From positions 1 through 64,000 of the forward strand of contig NZ_FOFF01000020.1 of assembly GCF_900110755.1 (NCBI RefSeq): a stretch of 64,000 bases of DNA, read 5' to 3'. The notes beneath the pieces were generated by a model. It was not told where the DNA came from and did no database searches. It worked only from the letters and a program-made list of their open reading frames with translations. The translations under genes and the position numbers were made by a program. Below, piece by piece: positions 32,850-41,925 of the stretch. This stretch comes from Streptomyces sp. yr375 (GTDB lineage Bacteria > Actinomycetota > Actinomycetes > Streptomycetales > Streptomycetaceae). Within the stretch, counting starts at the first letter, position 1. Each line of letters opens with the position of its first letter.

Positions 32850-33125
32850 ATGAGTACGTCGACCCTCGAAGACGAGATCCGCGAGTTCGTCCTGACCGCG
32901 GTCATCGACGAGATGAACATCCTGATGAGCCGCGACGGCATCACGGACGAGAGCCCCGTGACCGTCGGCGGGCTGGAGGTGGACTCACTCAGCCTGATCG
33001 AGCTCTCCCTGCGCCTGGAGGCGCGCTTCGAGGTGGAGATCCCGGACACCGACATCGAGCCCCTGGCCTCCCTGACCCTCGGCGCGCTCGTCGCCGAGGT
33101 CGTCCGACGCGGTGCGAAGGCATGA
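32850..33125 (+). CDS. Acyl carrier protein
   Basis: A 91-aa carrier protein. The phosphopantetheine site is Ser46 in GGLEVDSLSLIEL; the helices around it fit the ACP fold (RLEARFEVEIPDTDIEPLASLTLGALV). It is a discrete type II carrier. ATG 32850 has GGAG 9 nt upstream; a GTG at 32835 would only add five residues. Its stop overlaps the start of the second ACP gene (ATGA). Confidence 0.9.
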   Translation: MSTSTLEDEIREFVLTAVIDEMNILMSRDGITDESPVTVGGLEVDSLSLIELSLRLEARFEVEIPDTDIEPLASLTLGALVAEVVRRGAKA

Positions 33126-33394
33126 GCACGGACACCTTCACCACCGACACCGTCCGGGAACTGCTGACCGACCGCAACGTCTTCCCGGGGCTGCCCGACG
33201 ACCTCGGCGAGGACGCCGAACTCGTCCTGGACTCCCTCGGGTTGGTGTGGCTCCTCCATGTGGTGGAGGAGCGCTACGGCCTGATCGTGGAGCCCAGCGA
33301 CGAGGACATCGCCGGACTGACCTCGCTGCGCCGCCTCACCGACTACCTCAGCGCCGCAGCACCGGTCCCCGCCGAAGGGGGGCGACCGCGATGA
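33122..33394 (+). CDS. Second acyl carrier protein
   Basis: A 90-aa carrier protein with Ser38 in ELVLDSLGLVWLL as the predicted phosphopantetheine site. The sequence differs strongly from the first ACP, so one carrier may hold the aryl starter and the other the extender or growing chain; that split is inference. It overlaps both neighbours by four bases (ATGA at 33122-33125 and 33391-33394). Confidence 0.87.
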   Translation: MSTDTFTTDTVRELLTDRNVFPGLPDDLGEDAELVLDSLGLVWLLHVVEERYGLIVEPSDEDIAGLTSLRRLTDYLSAAAPVPAEGGRPR

Positions 33395-34566
33395 GCGGTG
33401 AGGTCACGGTCACCGGATTCGGCGTACGCACCGCGTTCGGCACCGGCGCGGACGCCCTGCGGCGCGGAGTCTTCGAGGGCGTCCCCTCGTTCGCGCCCAC
33501 CACCAGGTTCGACACCGGCCCCTACCGGACGCCGATGGCGGCCGCCGCCCCCGACGGCCCCGACGCGGTCGAGGACTGGGCGCTGCGCCACGCCCTCGAC
33601 CGGTGCGGCGCGCAGGCCCTCGACATGGCGGGCCTGCGCCCCGGCACGGAGGCGGCGGTCCTCCTCGGCATCGCCGGCGACCACACCGCCGTCACCCGGC
33701 ACTGGCGGACCGAGGCGGGCGCACCGCCGGCCGGGAAGGTGCCGCTCGCCGACGCCGTCCCCGCCCGACTGGCCGAACTGCTCGCCGGGCACCTCGAGTT
33801 GAGCGGGCCGCGGCTCACCTTCACCAACGCCTGCGTCGCCTCCGCCGCCGCGATCATCCACGCCTGCCGGCTGATCTCCTCGGGGCGCACCGACGTGGCG
33901 GTCTGCGCGGGCGGCTACCTCGTGGAGGAGGAGACCTTCGGCAAGTTCGACTCCGGGCGGGCGCTGTCGCGGGACGGCATGGTCCGCCCGTTCAGCGCCG
34001 ACCGCAGCGGACTGCTGCTGGGCGACGGGGTCGCGGTCGTCGTCCTGGAGTCCGCCGAACACGCCCGGCGGCGTGGCGCACGGCCGCTGGCCTCCGTGGT
34101 GGGCTGGGGCGCGGCGACGGACGCCCACCACATCGCCCAGCCGCACCCGGAGGGCGCCGGTCTGGCCCTGGCGGCTCGGCAGGCGATGCGGCTCGCCGGC
34201 GACCCGGACGGCGCGGCCCTCGGCTACATCAACGCCCACGGCACCGGCACCAAGTACAACGACGGGGCGGAGACCCGCGGCCTGCGGGCCGCCTTCCCCG
34301 AACACGCCGAGTCCATCCCGGTCAGCTCCACCAAGTCCACCACCGGCCACCTCCTGGAGGCGGCGGGCGTCGTGGAGTTCGTGATCACCCTGCTGGCCCT
34401 GACGGACGGCGTCCTGCCGCCCACCGCCGGGTACACCACGCCGGACCCGGAGTGCGACCTCGACTACGTGCCGAACCGGCCGCGCCAGGCCGATCTGCGC
34501 CGGGCCCTCACGATCAACGCCGCCTTCGGGGGCGCCAACACCGCACTCGTCCTGGAGCGGCCGTGA
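33391..34566 (+). CDS. Beta-ketoacyl synthase (type II KS)
   Basis: A 391-aa ketosynthase with the full triad: Cys148 in FTNACVASAAA, His283 in NAHGTGTKYND, and His320 in STKSTTGHLLEAAG. It carries out decarboxylative Claisen condensation on ACP-bound substrates. The next gene encodes a shorter KS-like partner without active Cys, giving a KS-CLF-like pair as in aryl-polyene and other polyene-forming type II systems. Start ATG overlaps the second ACP. Confidence 0.9.
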   Translation: MSGEVTVTGFGVRTAFGTGADALRRGVFEGVPSFAPTTRFDTGPYRTPMAAAAPDGPDAVEDWALRHALDRCGAQALDMAGLRPGTEAAVLLGIAGDHTAVTRHWRTEAGAPPAGKVPLADAVPARLAELLAGHLELSGPRLTFTNACVASAAAIIHACRLISSGRTDVAVCAGGYLVEEETFGKFDSGRALSRDGMVRPFSADRSGLLLGDGVAVVVLESAEHARRRGARPLASVVGWGAATDAHHIAQPHPEGAGLALAARQAMRLAGDPDGAALGYINAHGTGTKYNDGAETRGLRAAFPEHAESIPVSSTKSTTGHLLEAAGVVEFVITLLALTDGVLPPTAGYTTPDPECDLDYVPNRPRQADLRRALTINAAFGGANTALVLERP

Positions 34567-35348
34567 CGACCAAGCCCCTGCTGCGCTCCGCGCTCGGCGT
34601 CCTCGCCACGGCCACCGCCACCCATGGCACCGGGCGCGAGAGCGACATCCCGCTGCCGCGACTGCCCGGCTTCGTGGAGTCCGCCTTCAGCCCGCTGGCC
34701 TACGAGGTCGCCAGCCGGTGCCTGACCGAGCGGCCCGGCGACGGGGCCCGCACCGCGGTCGCGCTGGCGAGCCTGGCCGGTGACACCACCACCGCCGACC
34801 TGGCCAGCAGCCGCATGGTCTCGGGCCGGGTCCACAACCCGCTGCTGTTCATGCAGGCCACCCCCAACTCCGTGCTGGGCCACACCAGTCGGGAGTTCGG
34901 CATCACGGGACAGATGTTCAGCGTCTCCACCTTCGACGACCCGGTGGCCGAACTCCTCGCCCTGGCCGACCTGTTGTTGGAGGACCCCGAGCTGGACCGC
35001 GTCCTGGTGCTGGGCGTGGAACTGGGCGGCGGCCCGCGGACGGCCGCCGTGCACCGGGAGTTGAGCGCTGACAGCGGCCGTCCCGTGCCCGAACTCCCCG
35101 CGGCGGCGGGCCTCGCGGCGGCGGTGCTGCTCGGCCGCGCCGACACCGGCGCACCGGTGACCGTCACCTCGGACCAGCCGTCCCCGCACGGCGAGGACAT
35201 CCGCCATCCCGGCAGCGTCCAGGGCCTGTTCGAGCTGGCCGAAGCCCACCGGCGACTGCTGCGGGACGGCGGCAGCCACCGCCTGGAGCCCTCCGCGTTC
35301 CTCCTCACCGCCGACAGAAACGAGACCGAGACCCATGCTCATCAGTAG
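34563..35348 (+). CDS. Ketosynthase-like partner lacking the catalytic Cys (chain-length-factor-like)
   Basis: A 261-aa protein resembling the short KS family (Ketoacyl-synt_2 type) of aryl polyene clusters. The region equal to the KS nucleophile elbow reads GQMFSVSTFDDP, with no Cys, so it is not expected to condense on its own. It likely forms a heterodimer with the KS and sets chain length. GTG overlaps the KS stop (GTGA, 34563-34566), which fits stoichiometric co-expression, and its own 3' end overlaps the next gene by 14 bp. Confidence 0.72.
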   Translation: MTTKPLLRSALGVLATATATHGTGRESDIPLPRLPGFVESAFSPLAYEVASRCLTERPGDGARTAVALASLAGDTTTADLASSRMVSGRVHNPLLFMQATPNSVLGHTSREFGITGQMFSVSTFDDPVAELLALADLLLEDPELDRVLVLGVELGGGPRTAAVHRELSADSGRPVPELPAAAGLAAAVLLGRADTGAPVTVTSDQPSPHGEDIRHPGSVQGLFELAEAHRRLLRDGGSHRLEPSAFLLTADRNETETHAHQ

Positions 35349-37029
35349 ACAGGAGCGGGCCCGGATCTGCTCCGACACCGAACTGGGCGCCGGCAACGTC
35401 CTGGAGCGCCTGAAGGCGTACGGCCGTCCGCTCGACGAACCCGTGCTGCGCACCGACGGCGGCTGGCGGGCGCCCGACGGCAGCCACCCCGACGTGCTGA
35501 CGCTCGGCGAGCTGTACGAGGCGGTCGAGACGTACGCGGGCTGGTACGCGGCGCAGGGCGTGCGGCCCCGTGACCCGGTCGCCGTCCACTCCTTCTCCAG
35601 CACCGAGTTCGCGGTGAACTTCCTGGCGCTGACCTCCCTCGGCGCGATCCCCTCGTTCGTCAACGGCAACCTCGCCCCGGAGACCGCCGCCGCCTACATC
35701 CACCGCCAGGGCGCGGTCGGCGCGTTCACCGACCAGGCCCACCGGCCGGTGCTCGCGGACTCCGGGCTCGGCTTCCTCGTCGCCGCCGACGACATCCGCC
35801 CCGAGCACCGCGCGTCGCTGCCGGCGGCGTACCCCTACCGGCACGACCCGACCGACCCGGTGCTCATCTCGCACTCCTCCGGCACCACCGGCATGCCCAA
35901 GGGCGTGCCGCACACCCACCGCACGCTGATGTACGCGCAGTTGCACCGGCTGCGCTACTCCACCGGCACCGACATGGAGCGCACCCTGGTCGGGCTGCCG
36001 GGCGCGCACAACGCCATGGTGGCCACACTGCTGTACTGCCTGCTGCTGCGCACCGACCTCAAGCTGCTGTCCAGCCAGTGCGGCGCCGAAGTGCTGGACG
36101 CCGTCGAGGAGTTCAGGCCGACCATCGTGCTGGCCTTCGCCGGCACGTTCGGCGAGATGGCCGCCGAGGATCTGACGAAACGTGACCTGTCCAGCGTGCA
36201 GGTGTGGTTCAACACCGGGGACGCGGCGCACGAGGCGCACATCAGGGCCCTCGTCCAGCACGGCGGCCACCTGGAGATCCGCCGGGACCTGAGCCGCGTG
36301 CGGGTGGACGGCTCGGTCTTCGTGGACGGGCTCGGCTCCTCGGAGGCCGGCTACTCCGTCTTCCACAACCGGCACACCAAGGACACCTCGGCCTACTCGC
36401 GCTGCGTCGGCAAACCCATCAGCTTCGCCGAGGCCGCCGTACTCGCCGAGGACGGCACCCTGCTGCCGCCCGGCCAGGTCGGCCGCCTCGGCCTCAAGTC
36501 GCCGACGCTCACGCCCGGTTACTGGAACGACTCGCTGACCTGGAACCGGATGCGGCTCGGCGGCTACTGGCTCACCGGAGACCTCGCCCAGCAGGACGAG
36601 GACGGCAACTTCTACCACCTCGACCGGGCACCGGACGCCGTCCGCACCCGCGACGGGATCGTCTTCAGCACCCGCACCGAGGAACTCCTCCTGGCCGAAC
36701 TGCCCGAACTCGCCGACTGTACGGTCGTCGGAGTGGCCCCGGACGGCGTCCGCGCGGACTGGGACGGCGACGGAGAGGCCGAGGCCTACGCCCTCCTCCA
36801 ACTCGCCGACGACGAAATGGAGTTGGAGCAGGAAGACGGTGACGGTGAGGGTGGCGGTGGGGACGCGGTGTGGACCGGGCGGGTCAACTCCGTGCTTGCG
36901 AACGCCGGTTACCCCCCGGTGACCCGGGCCCTGCGGATGAAGCCGGACGACGTGGCCAAGGGCGCCACCGGCAAGGTTCTCAAACGAGTGATGCGCGACA
37001 GGTTCGCCGCCAAGGAGCAGCACGCATGA
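35335..37029 (+). CDS. Second adenylate-forming enzyme, candidate ATP-dependent diazotase (CreM/AvaA6/CmaA6 type)
   Basis: A 564-aa class I adenylate-forming protein: SHSSGTTGMPKGVPHTH (P-loop), LGSSEAGYS at the A5 position, GYWLTGDLAQQ (A7) and GATGKVLKR (A10 Lys). It differs clearly from the 31298 ligase and has an acidic insertion (EDGDGEGGGGDA) in the C-terminal subdomain. In cremeomycin, ava and cma pathways an enzyme of this class activates nitrite or the aryl amine for diazotisation; the CreE/CreD genes downstream make the same role likely here. A plain acyl ligase role cannot be excluded. Confidence 0.75.
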   Translation: MLISRQERARICSDTELGAGNVLERLKAYGRPLDEPVLRTDGGWRAPDGSHPDVLTLGELYEAVETYAGWYAAQGVRPRDPVAVHSFSSTEFAVNFLALTSLGAIPSFVNGNLAPETAAAYIHRQGAVGAFTDQAHRPVLADSGLGFLVAADDIRPEHRASLPAAYPYRHDPTDPVLISHSSGTTGMPKGVPHTHRTLMYAQLHRLRYSTGTDMERTLVGLPGAHNAMVATLLYCLLLRTDLKLLSSQCGAEVLDAVEEFRPTIVLAFAGTFGEMAAEDLTKRDLSSVQVWFNTGDAAHEAHIRALVQHGGHLEIRRDLSRVRVDGSVFVDGLGSSEAGYSVFHNRHTKDTSAYSRCVGKPISFAEAAVLAEDGTLLPPGQVGRLGLKSPTLTPGYWNDSLTWNRMRLGGYWLTGDLAQQDEDGNFYHLDRAPDAVRTRDGIVFSTRTEELLLAELPELADCTVVGVAPDGVRADWDGDGEAEAYALLQLADDEMELEQEDGDGEGGGGDAVWTGRVNSVLANAGYPPVTRALRMKPDDVAKGATGKVLKRVMRDRFAAKEQHA

Positions 37030-37580
37030 GCACGAACACGGACACCGACGGTGTCAACCACCGCGCCCGGGCGGGGGAGGCGTACCGGCTGTGGTGGCAG
37101 CACGACGCCCACTGGTACCAGGGCGTGGCCGCGCGGTTCGGACAGGAGGCCGCGAACGAGCTGAACGCCGAGGCGCTGCGCAAGGTCGCCCTGCACGTCG
37201 GACAGCGCGTGAGCCGCCTCTCCGGGGCGCTCCCCGACAGCGGGGACACCGGCAAGGACCTGGAGGAACTGCGCCGCCGCTACGACGACTGCGGTGACCG
37301 GATGTTCCCGCCGGAGCTGCGCAACGCCTCCACCGAGGTGGAGGGCGACGACACGATCGTGCTCACCCTGCGGCGCAGCTTCGCCGTCACCATGGTGCGG
37401 ATGGCCGGTTCGCTGGACGGCTACCAGTGCCCCTGCACCGACATCCACGCCGGCTGGTCCGAGGGTCTCGGGGTGACCCTGACGGAGAACCGGGCCGAGA
37501 GCTGCCTGCGCGACGGCGACAAGGCGTGCCGTCTGCTGATGCGGGTGGCCTGCCCCGTCGCGTCCCCGACGGAGGGCTGA
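37026..37580 (+). CDS. Uncharacterised 184-aa protein with a C-terminal cysteine motif (DUF6125-like)
   Basis: A soluble protein starting MSTNTDTDGVNHRARAGEAYRL. The C-terminal half has CPCTDIHAGW, then AESCLRDGDKACRLLMRVACP, a Cys spacing seen in DUF6125 and related V4R-like proteins that may bind metal or a small ligand. The N-terminal part carries YRLWWQHDAHWYQGVAARFG. It overlaps the diazotase-like gene (ATGA, 37026-37029) and lies 3 bp before the SDR gene, so it is a core member of the cluster. I cannot name its function; no dehydratase has been identified in the cluster, but no dehydratase motif is seen here either. Confidence 0.6.
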   Translation: MSTNTDTDGVNHRARAGEAYRLWWQHDAHWYQGVAARFGQEAANELNAEALRKVALHVGQRVSRLSGALPDSGDTGKDLEELRRRYDDCGDRMFPPELRNASTEVEGDDTIVLTLRRSFAVTMVRMAGSLDGYQCPCTDIHAGWSEGLGVTLTENRAESCLRDGDKACRLLMRVACPVASPTEG

Positions 37581-37583
37581 GCC

Positions 37584-38510
37584 GTGCGGGTACTCGTCGC
37601 CGGCGCCACCGGCGTGATCGGACGCCCCCTGGTGGGCGCGCTGCGCGCACGCGGCCACGAGGTGAGCGCCCTGGTCCGGGAGTCGTCCCGGGCCGACGCC
37701 CCGGACGCGGACGGGATCGTCGTCGCCGACGCCCTCGACCGCGAGGCACTGCTGTCGGCGGTGTCGGCCGCCCGGCCCGAGGTCGTCGTCCACCAGATGT
37801 CGGCGCTGCGGCTGCTGCGCGACGACCCCCCGGAGGCCTTCGCACAGACGGCGCGGCTGCGCACCGAGGGCACCGCCCACCTGGTCGAGGCGGCCCGCGC
37901 GGCCGGCGCCCGGCGGCTGGTCGCGCAGTCCATCGCCTTCGCCGCCGCCCCGGCAGGGCCGCCCGTCCTCGACGAGGACGCGCCACTGTACGTGGACGCC
38001 CCCGACCCCGGCTGGGCCGCCACCGTACGCGCCGTCGCCGAACTCGAGCGGCTCGTCCTGGACGCGGGACCGGACCTCGCGGGCGCGGTGCTGCGGTACG
38101 GCACCCTCTACGGCCCCGGCACCGCGTACGCCCGCGACGGCGGAACCGGACAGCGGGTGCTGGCCGGGAAGCTGCCGCTGCCCGAGGGCGGGGCCGGCGT
38201 CACGTCCTTCCTGCACGTGGCGGACGCCGTGGGAGCGGCCGTCGCCGCCGTCGAGTCGGACGCCACCGGCGTCTTCCACGTCACGGACGACGAACCCGCC
38301 CCGGCCGCGCAGTGGCTGCCGCACTACGCCCGCACCCTCGGCGCACCGTCGCCGCGCACCCTCCCGGCGGCCCTCGCGCCCCGGCTGCTCGGCTGGTTCA
38401 TGACCCACCAACTCACCGAAGCCCGCGGGGCGTCGGGCGAGCGGACCCGGGCGACGCTGGGCTGGAAGCCGCTGCGGCCCGACTGGCGCGAGGGGCTGGG
38501 CCGGGAATGA
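37584..38510 (+). CDS. Atypical short-chain dehydrogenase (NAD-dependent epimerase fold), candidate diazo reductase
   Basis: A 308-aa extended/atypical SDR: VLVAGATGVIGRPLVGALRARGHEV (GxxGxxG, 4-28), then VVVHQMSALRLL. The usual YxxxK is not obvious. GTG 37584 follows GGAGGG. In the ava pathway a nicotinamide-dependent enzyme replaces the aryl diazonium by hydride after diazotisation; this gene sits between the diazotase-like and nitrous-acid genes and is the best candidate for such a step. The alternative is a tailoring ketone reductase. Confidence 0.68.
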   Translation: MRVLVAGATGVIGRPLVGALRARGHEVSALVRESSRADAPDADGIVVADALDREALLSAVSAARPEVVVHQMSALRLLRDDPPEAFAQTARLRTEGTAHLVEAARAAGARRLVAQSIAFAAAPAGPPVLDEDAPLYVDAPDPGWAATVRAVAELERLVLDAGPDLAGAVLRYGTLYGPGTAYARDGGTGQRVLAGKLPLPEGGAGVTSFLHVADAVGAAVAAVESDATGVFHVTDDEPAPAAQWLPHYARTLGAPSPRTLPAALAPRLLGWFMTHQLTEARGASGERTRATLGWKPLRPDWREGLGRE

Positions 38511-40471
38511 CACACCCCGCGGGCACCCTCGCCCTCTGCGTGATCGGTGCGGGTCCGCGCGGGCTCTCCGTCCTGGAGCGGATCTGCGCCAACGCCGCCG
38601 GCACCGGCCGGCCGGTCGCGGTGCACCTCGTGGACCCGTACCCGCCCGGTCCGGGCGCGGTGTGGCGCACCGGCCAGCCGGGCGAACTGCTGATGAACAC
38701 GGTCGCCTCCCAGGTGACCCTGTTCACCGACGACAGCGTGGACTGCGCGGGCCCGACCGTGCCGGGGCCCAGCCTGCACGCCTGGGCGCGCACGATCGCG
38801 GAGGGCGCCGGCGACCACCCCGACCGGGTCCGGGCCGAGGCCCGGCGGCTCGGCCCGGACACCTATCCGACCCGCGCCTTCCACGGCCACTACCTGGAGT
38901 GGGTGTTCGGGCACCTGCTGCGCACCGCGCCCGAGGAGGTGACGGTCCACACGCACCGCTCGACCGCGGTCGCGCTGGACGACACCCCCGACGGACGCCA
39001 GACGGTGACGCTGGCGGACGGCGACCGGCTGACCGGCATGGACTCCGTCGTCCTGGCCCTCGGCCACGGGGAGTCGCTCCCCGACCAGGAGGAACGCGAA
39101 CTGGCCGACTTCGCCGGCCGGCACGGACTGACCTACGTGGGCCCCGCCAACCCGGCCGACGCCGAACTGGGCCGCATCGCACCGGGCACCCCGGTCGCCC
39201 TGCGCGGCCTCGGGCTGAACTTCTTCGACCATCTGTCCCTGCTCACCGAGGGCCGCGGCGGCACCTTCAAGGACAGCGAGACCGGCCTCGTCTACCTTCC
39301 CAGCGGCAACGAGCCCATCCTGTACGCCGGTTCGCGGCGCGGGGTGCCCTTCCACGCCCGGGGCGAGAACGAGAAGGGCGCGTTCGGCCGCCACCACCCC
39401 CGCTTTCTGACCCCCGAAGTCATCGCCGGGCTACGCCGGTTGGCGGACGACGGACGGCCCGTCGCCTTCCGCGACGCGATCTGGCCGCTGATCGACCGCG
39501 AGGTGCGCACCGTCTACCACGAGGCGTGGATCCGGGCCGCCCACGGACCCTGGGACGCCGAGGAGTTCGTCCGCCTCACCCTCACCGGCCGCTGCCCGGA
39601 CGAGGAGCTGCTCGACCGGTACGCCGTACCGCGCGACGCCCGCTGGGACTGGCAGCGCATCGAACGCCCCTACGGCGCACGCGACTTCACCGGCCGCGAC
39701 GACTACCGGCACTGGCTGCTGGAGTACCTGCGGCGGGATCTCGCCGAAGCGCGGCTCGGCAATGTGAGCGGCCCGCTGAAAGCCGCGCTGGACGCGCTGC
39801 GGGACCTGCGCAACGAGATCCGGCTGGTCGTCGACCACGGCGGGGTCTCCGGCGCGTCGTACGCCGGCGAACTGGACGGCTGGTACACGCCGTTGAACGC
39901 CTTCACCTCGATCGGCCCGCCCGCCTTCCGCATCGAGCAGCTCATCGCGCTGGTCGAGTCCGGGACCCTGCACATCGTCGGACCGGGGATGCGGGTACGG
40001 CCCTCCGCGCCCGACGGCGGGTTCCTGGTGGACGCGGAACGGGTGCCCGAACCGCCGGTGCGGGTCGCCGCGCTGATCGAGGCCCGGCTGCCCGACGTCG
40101 ACCTGCGGCGCAGCGCCAACCCCCTGCTGCGGGCGCTCCTCGCGGCCGGCGCCTGTGTCCCGTACCGGCTGGACGGTCACGAGACGGGCGGGCTGGCCGT
40201 GACCGGCGGCGCGCCCCGGCTGGTGGACGCGGCGGGCCGGGCGCACCCGCGCCGGTTCGCGTTCGGCGTGCCGACGGAGGGCGTCCGCTGGGTGACGGCG
40301 GTCGGCGTCAGGCCCGGCGTCGGCTCGGTGACGCTGGAGGACTCCGACGCGATAGCCAGGGCGGCACTGCTCCTGCCAGAGCCCGAAGTGCCGTCAGTCG
40401 AAAAGCATGTGACGGCACATCAGATAACGATGCATCAGATATCAGACACAGGGAACATAGGGAGTCGATGA
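38507..40471 (+). CDS. creE: CreE-type FAD monooxygenase (aspartate to nitrosuccinate)
   Basis: A 654-aa protein of the FAD/NAD(P)-binding (NAD_binding_9) class, with the dinucleotide fold VIGAGPRGLSVLERI at residues 12-26 and a second ALGHGESLPD-type region. Length and architecture match CreE, which oxidises L-aspartate stepwise to nitrosuccinate using NADPH and O2. It is followed with a 4-bp overlap by a CreD-like lyase, the fixed partner in all nitrous-acid (ANS) pathways. ATG 38507 overlaps the SDR stop. The C-terminal ~35 residues are divergent and less G+C-rich. Confidence 0.85.
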   Translation: MTHPAGTLALCVIGAGPRGLSVLERICANAAGTGRPVAVHLVDPYPPGPGAVWRTGQPGELLMNTVASQVTLFTDDSVDCAGPTVPGPSLHAWARTIAEGAGDHPDRVRAEARRLGPDTYPTRAFHGHYLEWVFGHLLRTAPEEVTVHTHRSTAVALDDTPDGRQTVTLADGDRLTGMDSVVLALGHGESLPDQEERELADFAGRHGLTYVGPANPADAELGRIAPGTPVALRGLGLNFFDHLSLLTEGRGGTFKDSETGLVYLPSGNEPILYAGSRRGVPFHARGENEKGAFGRHHPRFLTPEVIAGLRRLADDGRPVAFRDAIWPLIDREVRTVYHEAWIRAAHGPWDAEEFVRLTLTGRCPDEELLDRYAVPRDARWDWQRIERPYGARDFTGRDDYRHWLLEYLRRDLAEARLGNVSGPLKAALDALRDLRNEIRLVVDHGGVSGASYAGELDGWYTPLNAFTSIGPPAFRIEQLIALVESGTLHIVGPGMRVRPSAPDGGFLVDAERVPEPPVRVAALIEARLPDVDLRRSANPLLRALLAAGACVPYRLDGHETGGLAVTGGAPRLVDAAGRAHPRRFAFGVPTEGVRWVTAVGVRPGVGSVTLEDSDAIARAALLLPEPEVPSVEKHVTAHQITMHQISDTGNIGSR

Positions 40472-41925
40472 GCGTGAACGCGCTGTCCGTGGGCACCGAC
40501 GCGGGCCTGCTCGCCCCCACCTGGGCGGACACGCCGGCCGCGGCCGAGGCGACCGACGAGGCCTGGCTCCAGGCCATGCTGGACGCCGAAGTGGCCCTGG
40601 CCCGGGCCCAGCACGCCGTCGGCCTCACCCCGGCCACCGCGGTGGCGGCGATCGCGGCGGCGGCGCGCGCGGACCGGCTGGACCCGGTCGCCCTCGCCCG
40701 CGAGGCCCGGGCCACGGCCAACCCGGTCGTCGCCCTGGTCACCGCCTTCACCGAGGTGGTCGCCGCCGAGGATCCGGCCGCCGCCGAGTACGTGCACCGC
40801 GGCTCGACCAGCCAGGACATCCTCGACTCGGCGGCCATGCTGGTCGCCCGCCGGGTGCTCGCCCTCGTCGCCGCCGACCTGGACCGGGTCCGCGCCGCCC
40901 TCGCCACGCTGGCCGACACGCACCGCCACACCGTGCTGGCCGGGCGCACCCTGACCCAGCACGCGGTGCCCACCACCCTCGGCCTCAAGGCGGCCGGCTG
41001 GCTCCAACTCGTCGCCGACGCCCAGGCCCGCGTAACGGCGGTCGCGGCCGCCCTCCCCGCCCAGCTCGGCGGCGCGGCCGGCACCCTCGCCGCGTACGTC
41101 GAGTACGCGGAGCTGGACGGCGGGAAGGGCGAGGGCGGGGTCGAACTGCTGAGGCCGTTCGCGCAGGCGCTCGGCCTGGCCGAACCGGTCATCCCGTGGC
41201 ACACCGCGCGCACGCCCGTCGCGGACCTGGGAGCGGTGCTCCAACTGGTCACCGGGGCGCTCGGCAAGTTCGCGCTCGACGTGCAGACGCTGTCGCGCAC
41301 CGAGATCGGTGAGGTGTCCGAACCGGCGGCGGCCGGGCGCGGGGGCTCCTCGGCGATGCCGCAGAAACGCAACCCCGCACTCGCCACCCTCATCGTGTCG
41401 GCCGCCCGGCAGGTCCCCGCGCACGCCCTCGTCCTGGCGCAGTGCATGCTCGCCGAGGACGAGCGGCCCGCCGGGGCGTGGCACGCCGAGTGGCAGCCGC
41501 TGCGGGAGGCGTTGCGCCTGACGGGCGGGGCCGCGCACACCGCCGTGGAGCTCGCGGAGGGGCTGGCCGTCCATCCGGAACGGATGCGCGCCAACCTGGA
41601 GTCGACCGGCGGCGCGATCGTCACCGAACGGCTGACGGTGGCACTCGCCCCGGCGCTCGGCAAGGCCCGGGCGAAGAAGCTCCTCACCGCCGCCACGGCC
41701 GAGGCCGACAGCACCGGCCGCCCCCTCACCGAAGTCCTCTCCACCCACCCCGAACTCTCCACCCGCCTCACCCCGGACCGCCTCGCCGAACTCCTCGACC
41801 CGACCCACTACACGGGCGCGTCCGACGCCCTGATCGACCGGGCACTCCACAGATACGGGGCCGCCGCGAGTACCGCCCCGACCTACGGAGAGACTTTCCC
41901 GGCGGGCGACGGGGGTGCCCGGTGA
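40468..41925 (+). CDS. creD: CreD-type nitrosuccinate lyase (fumarase/aspartase superfamily)
   Basis: A 485-aa lyase with the superfamily signature GSSAMPQKRNP (about residues 293-303) and the conserved RGSTSQDILDSA. In the ANS pathway this branch eliminates nitrous acid from nitrosuccinate, leaving fumarate. The CreE-like neighbour rules against a muconate-cycloisomerase or adenylosuccinate role. Start ATG overlaps the CreE stop (40468-40471) and its stop overlaps the exporter start (GTGA, 41922-41925). Confidence 0.85.
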   Translation: MSVNALSVGTDAGLLAPTWADTPAAAEATDEAWLQAMLDAEVALARAQHAVGLTPATAVAAIAAAARADRLDPVALAREARATANPVVALVTAFTEVVAAEDPAAAEYVHRGSTSQDILDSAAMLVARRVLALVAADLDRVRAALATLADTHRHTVLAGRTLTQHAVPTTLGLKAAGWLQLVADAQARVTAVAAALPAQLGGAAGTLAAYVEYAELDGGKGEGGVELLRPFAQALGLAEPVIPWHTARTPVADLGAVLQLVTGALGKFALDVQTLSRTEIGEVSEPAAAGRGGSSAMPQKRNPALATLIVSAARQVPAHALVLAQCMLAEDERPAGAWHAEWQPLREALRLTGGAAHTAVELAEGLAVHPERMRANLESTGGAIVTERLTVALAPALGKARAKKLLTAATAEADSTGRPLTEVLSTHPELSTRLTPDRLAELLDPTHYTGASDALIDRALHRYGAAASTAPTYGETFPAGDGGAR

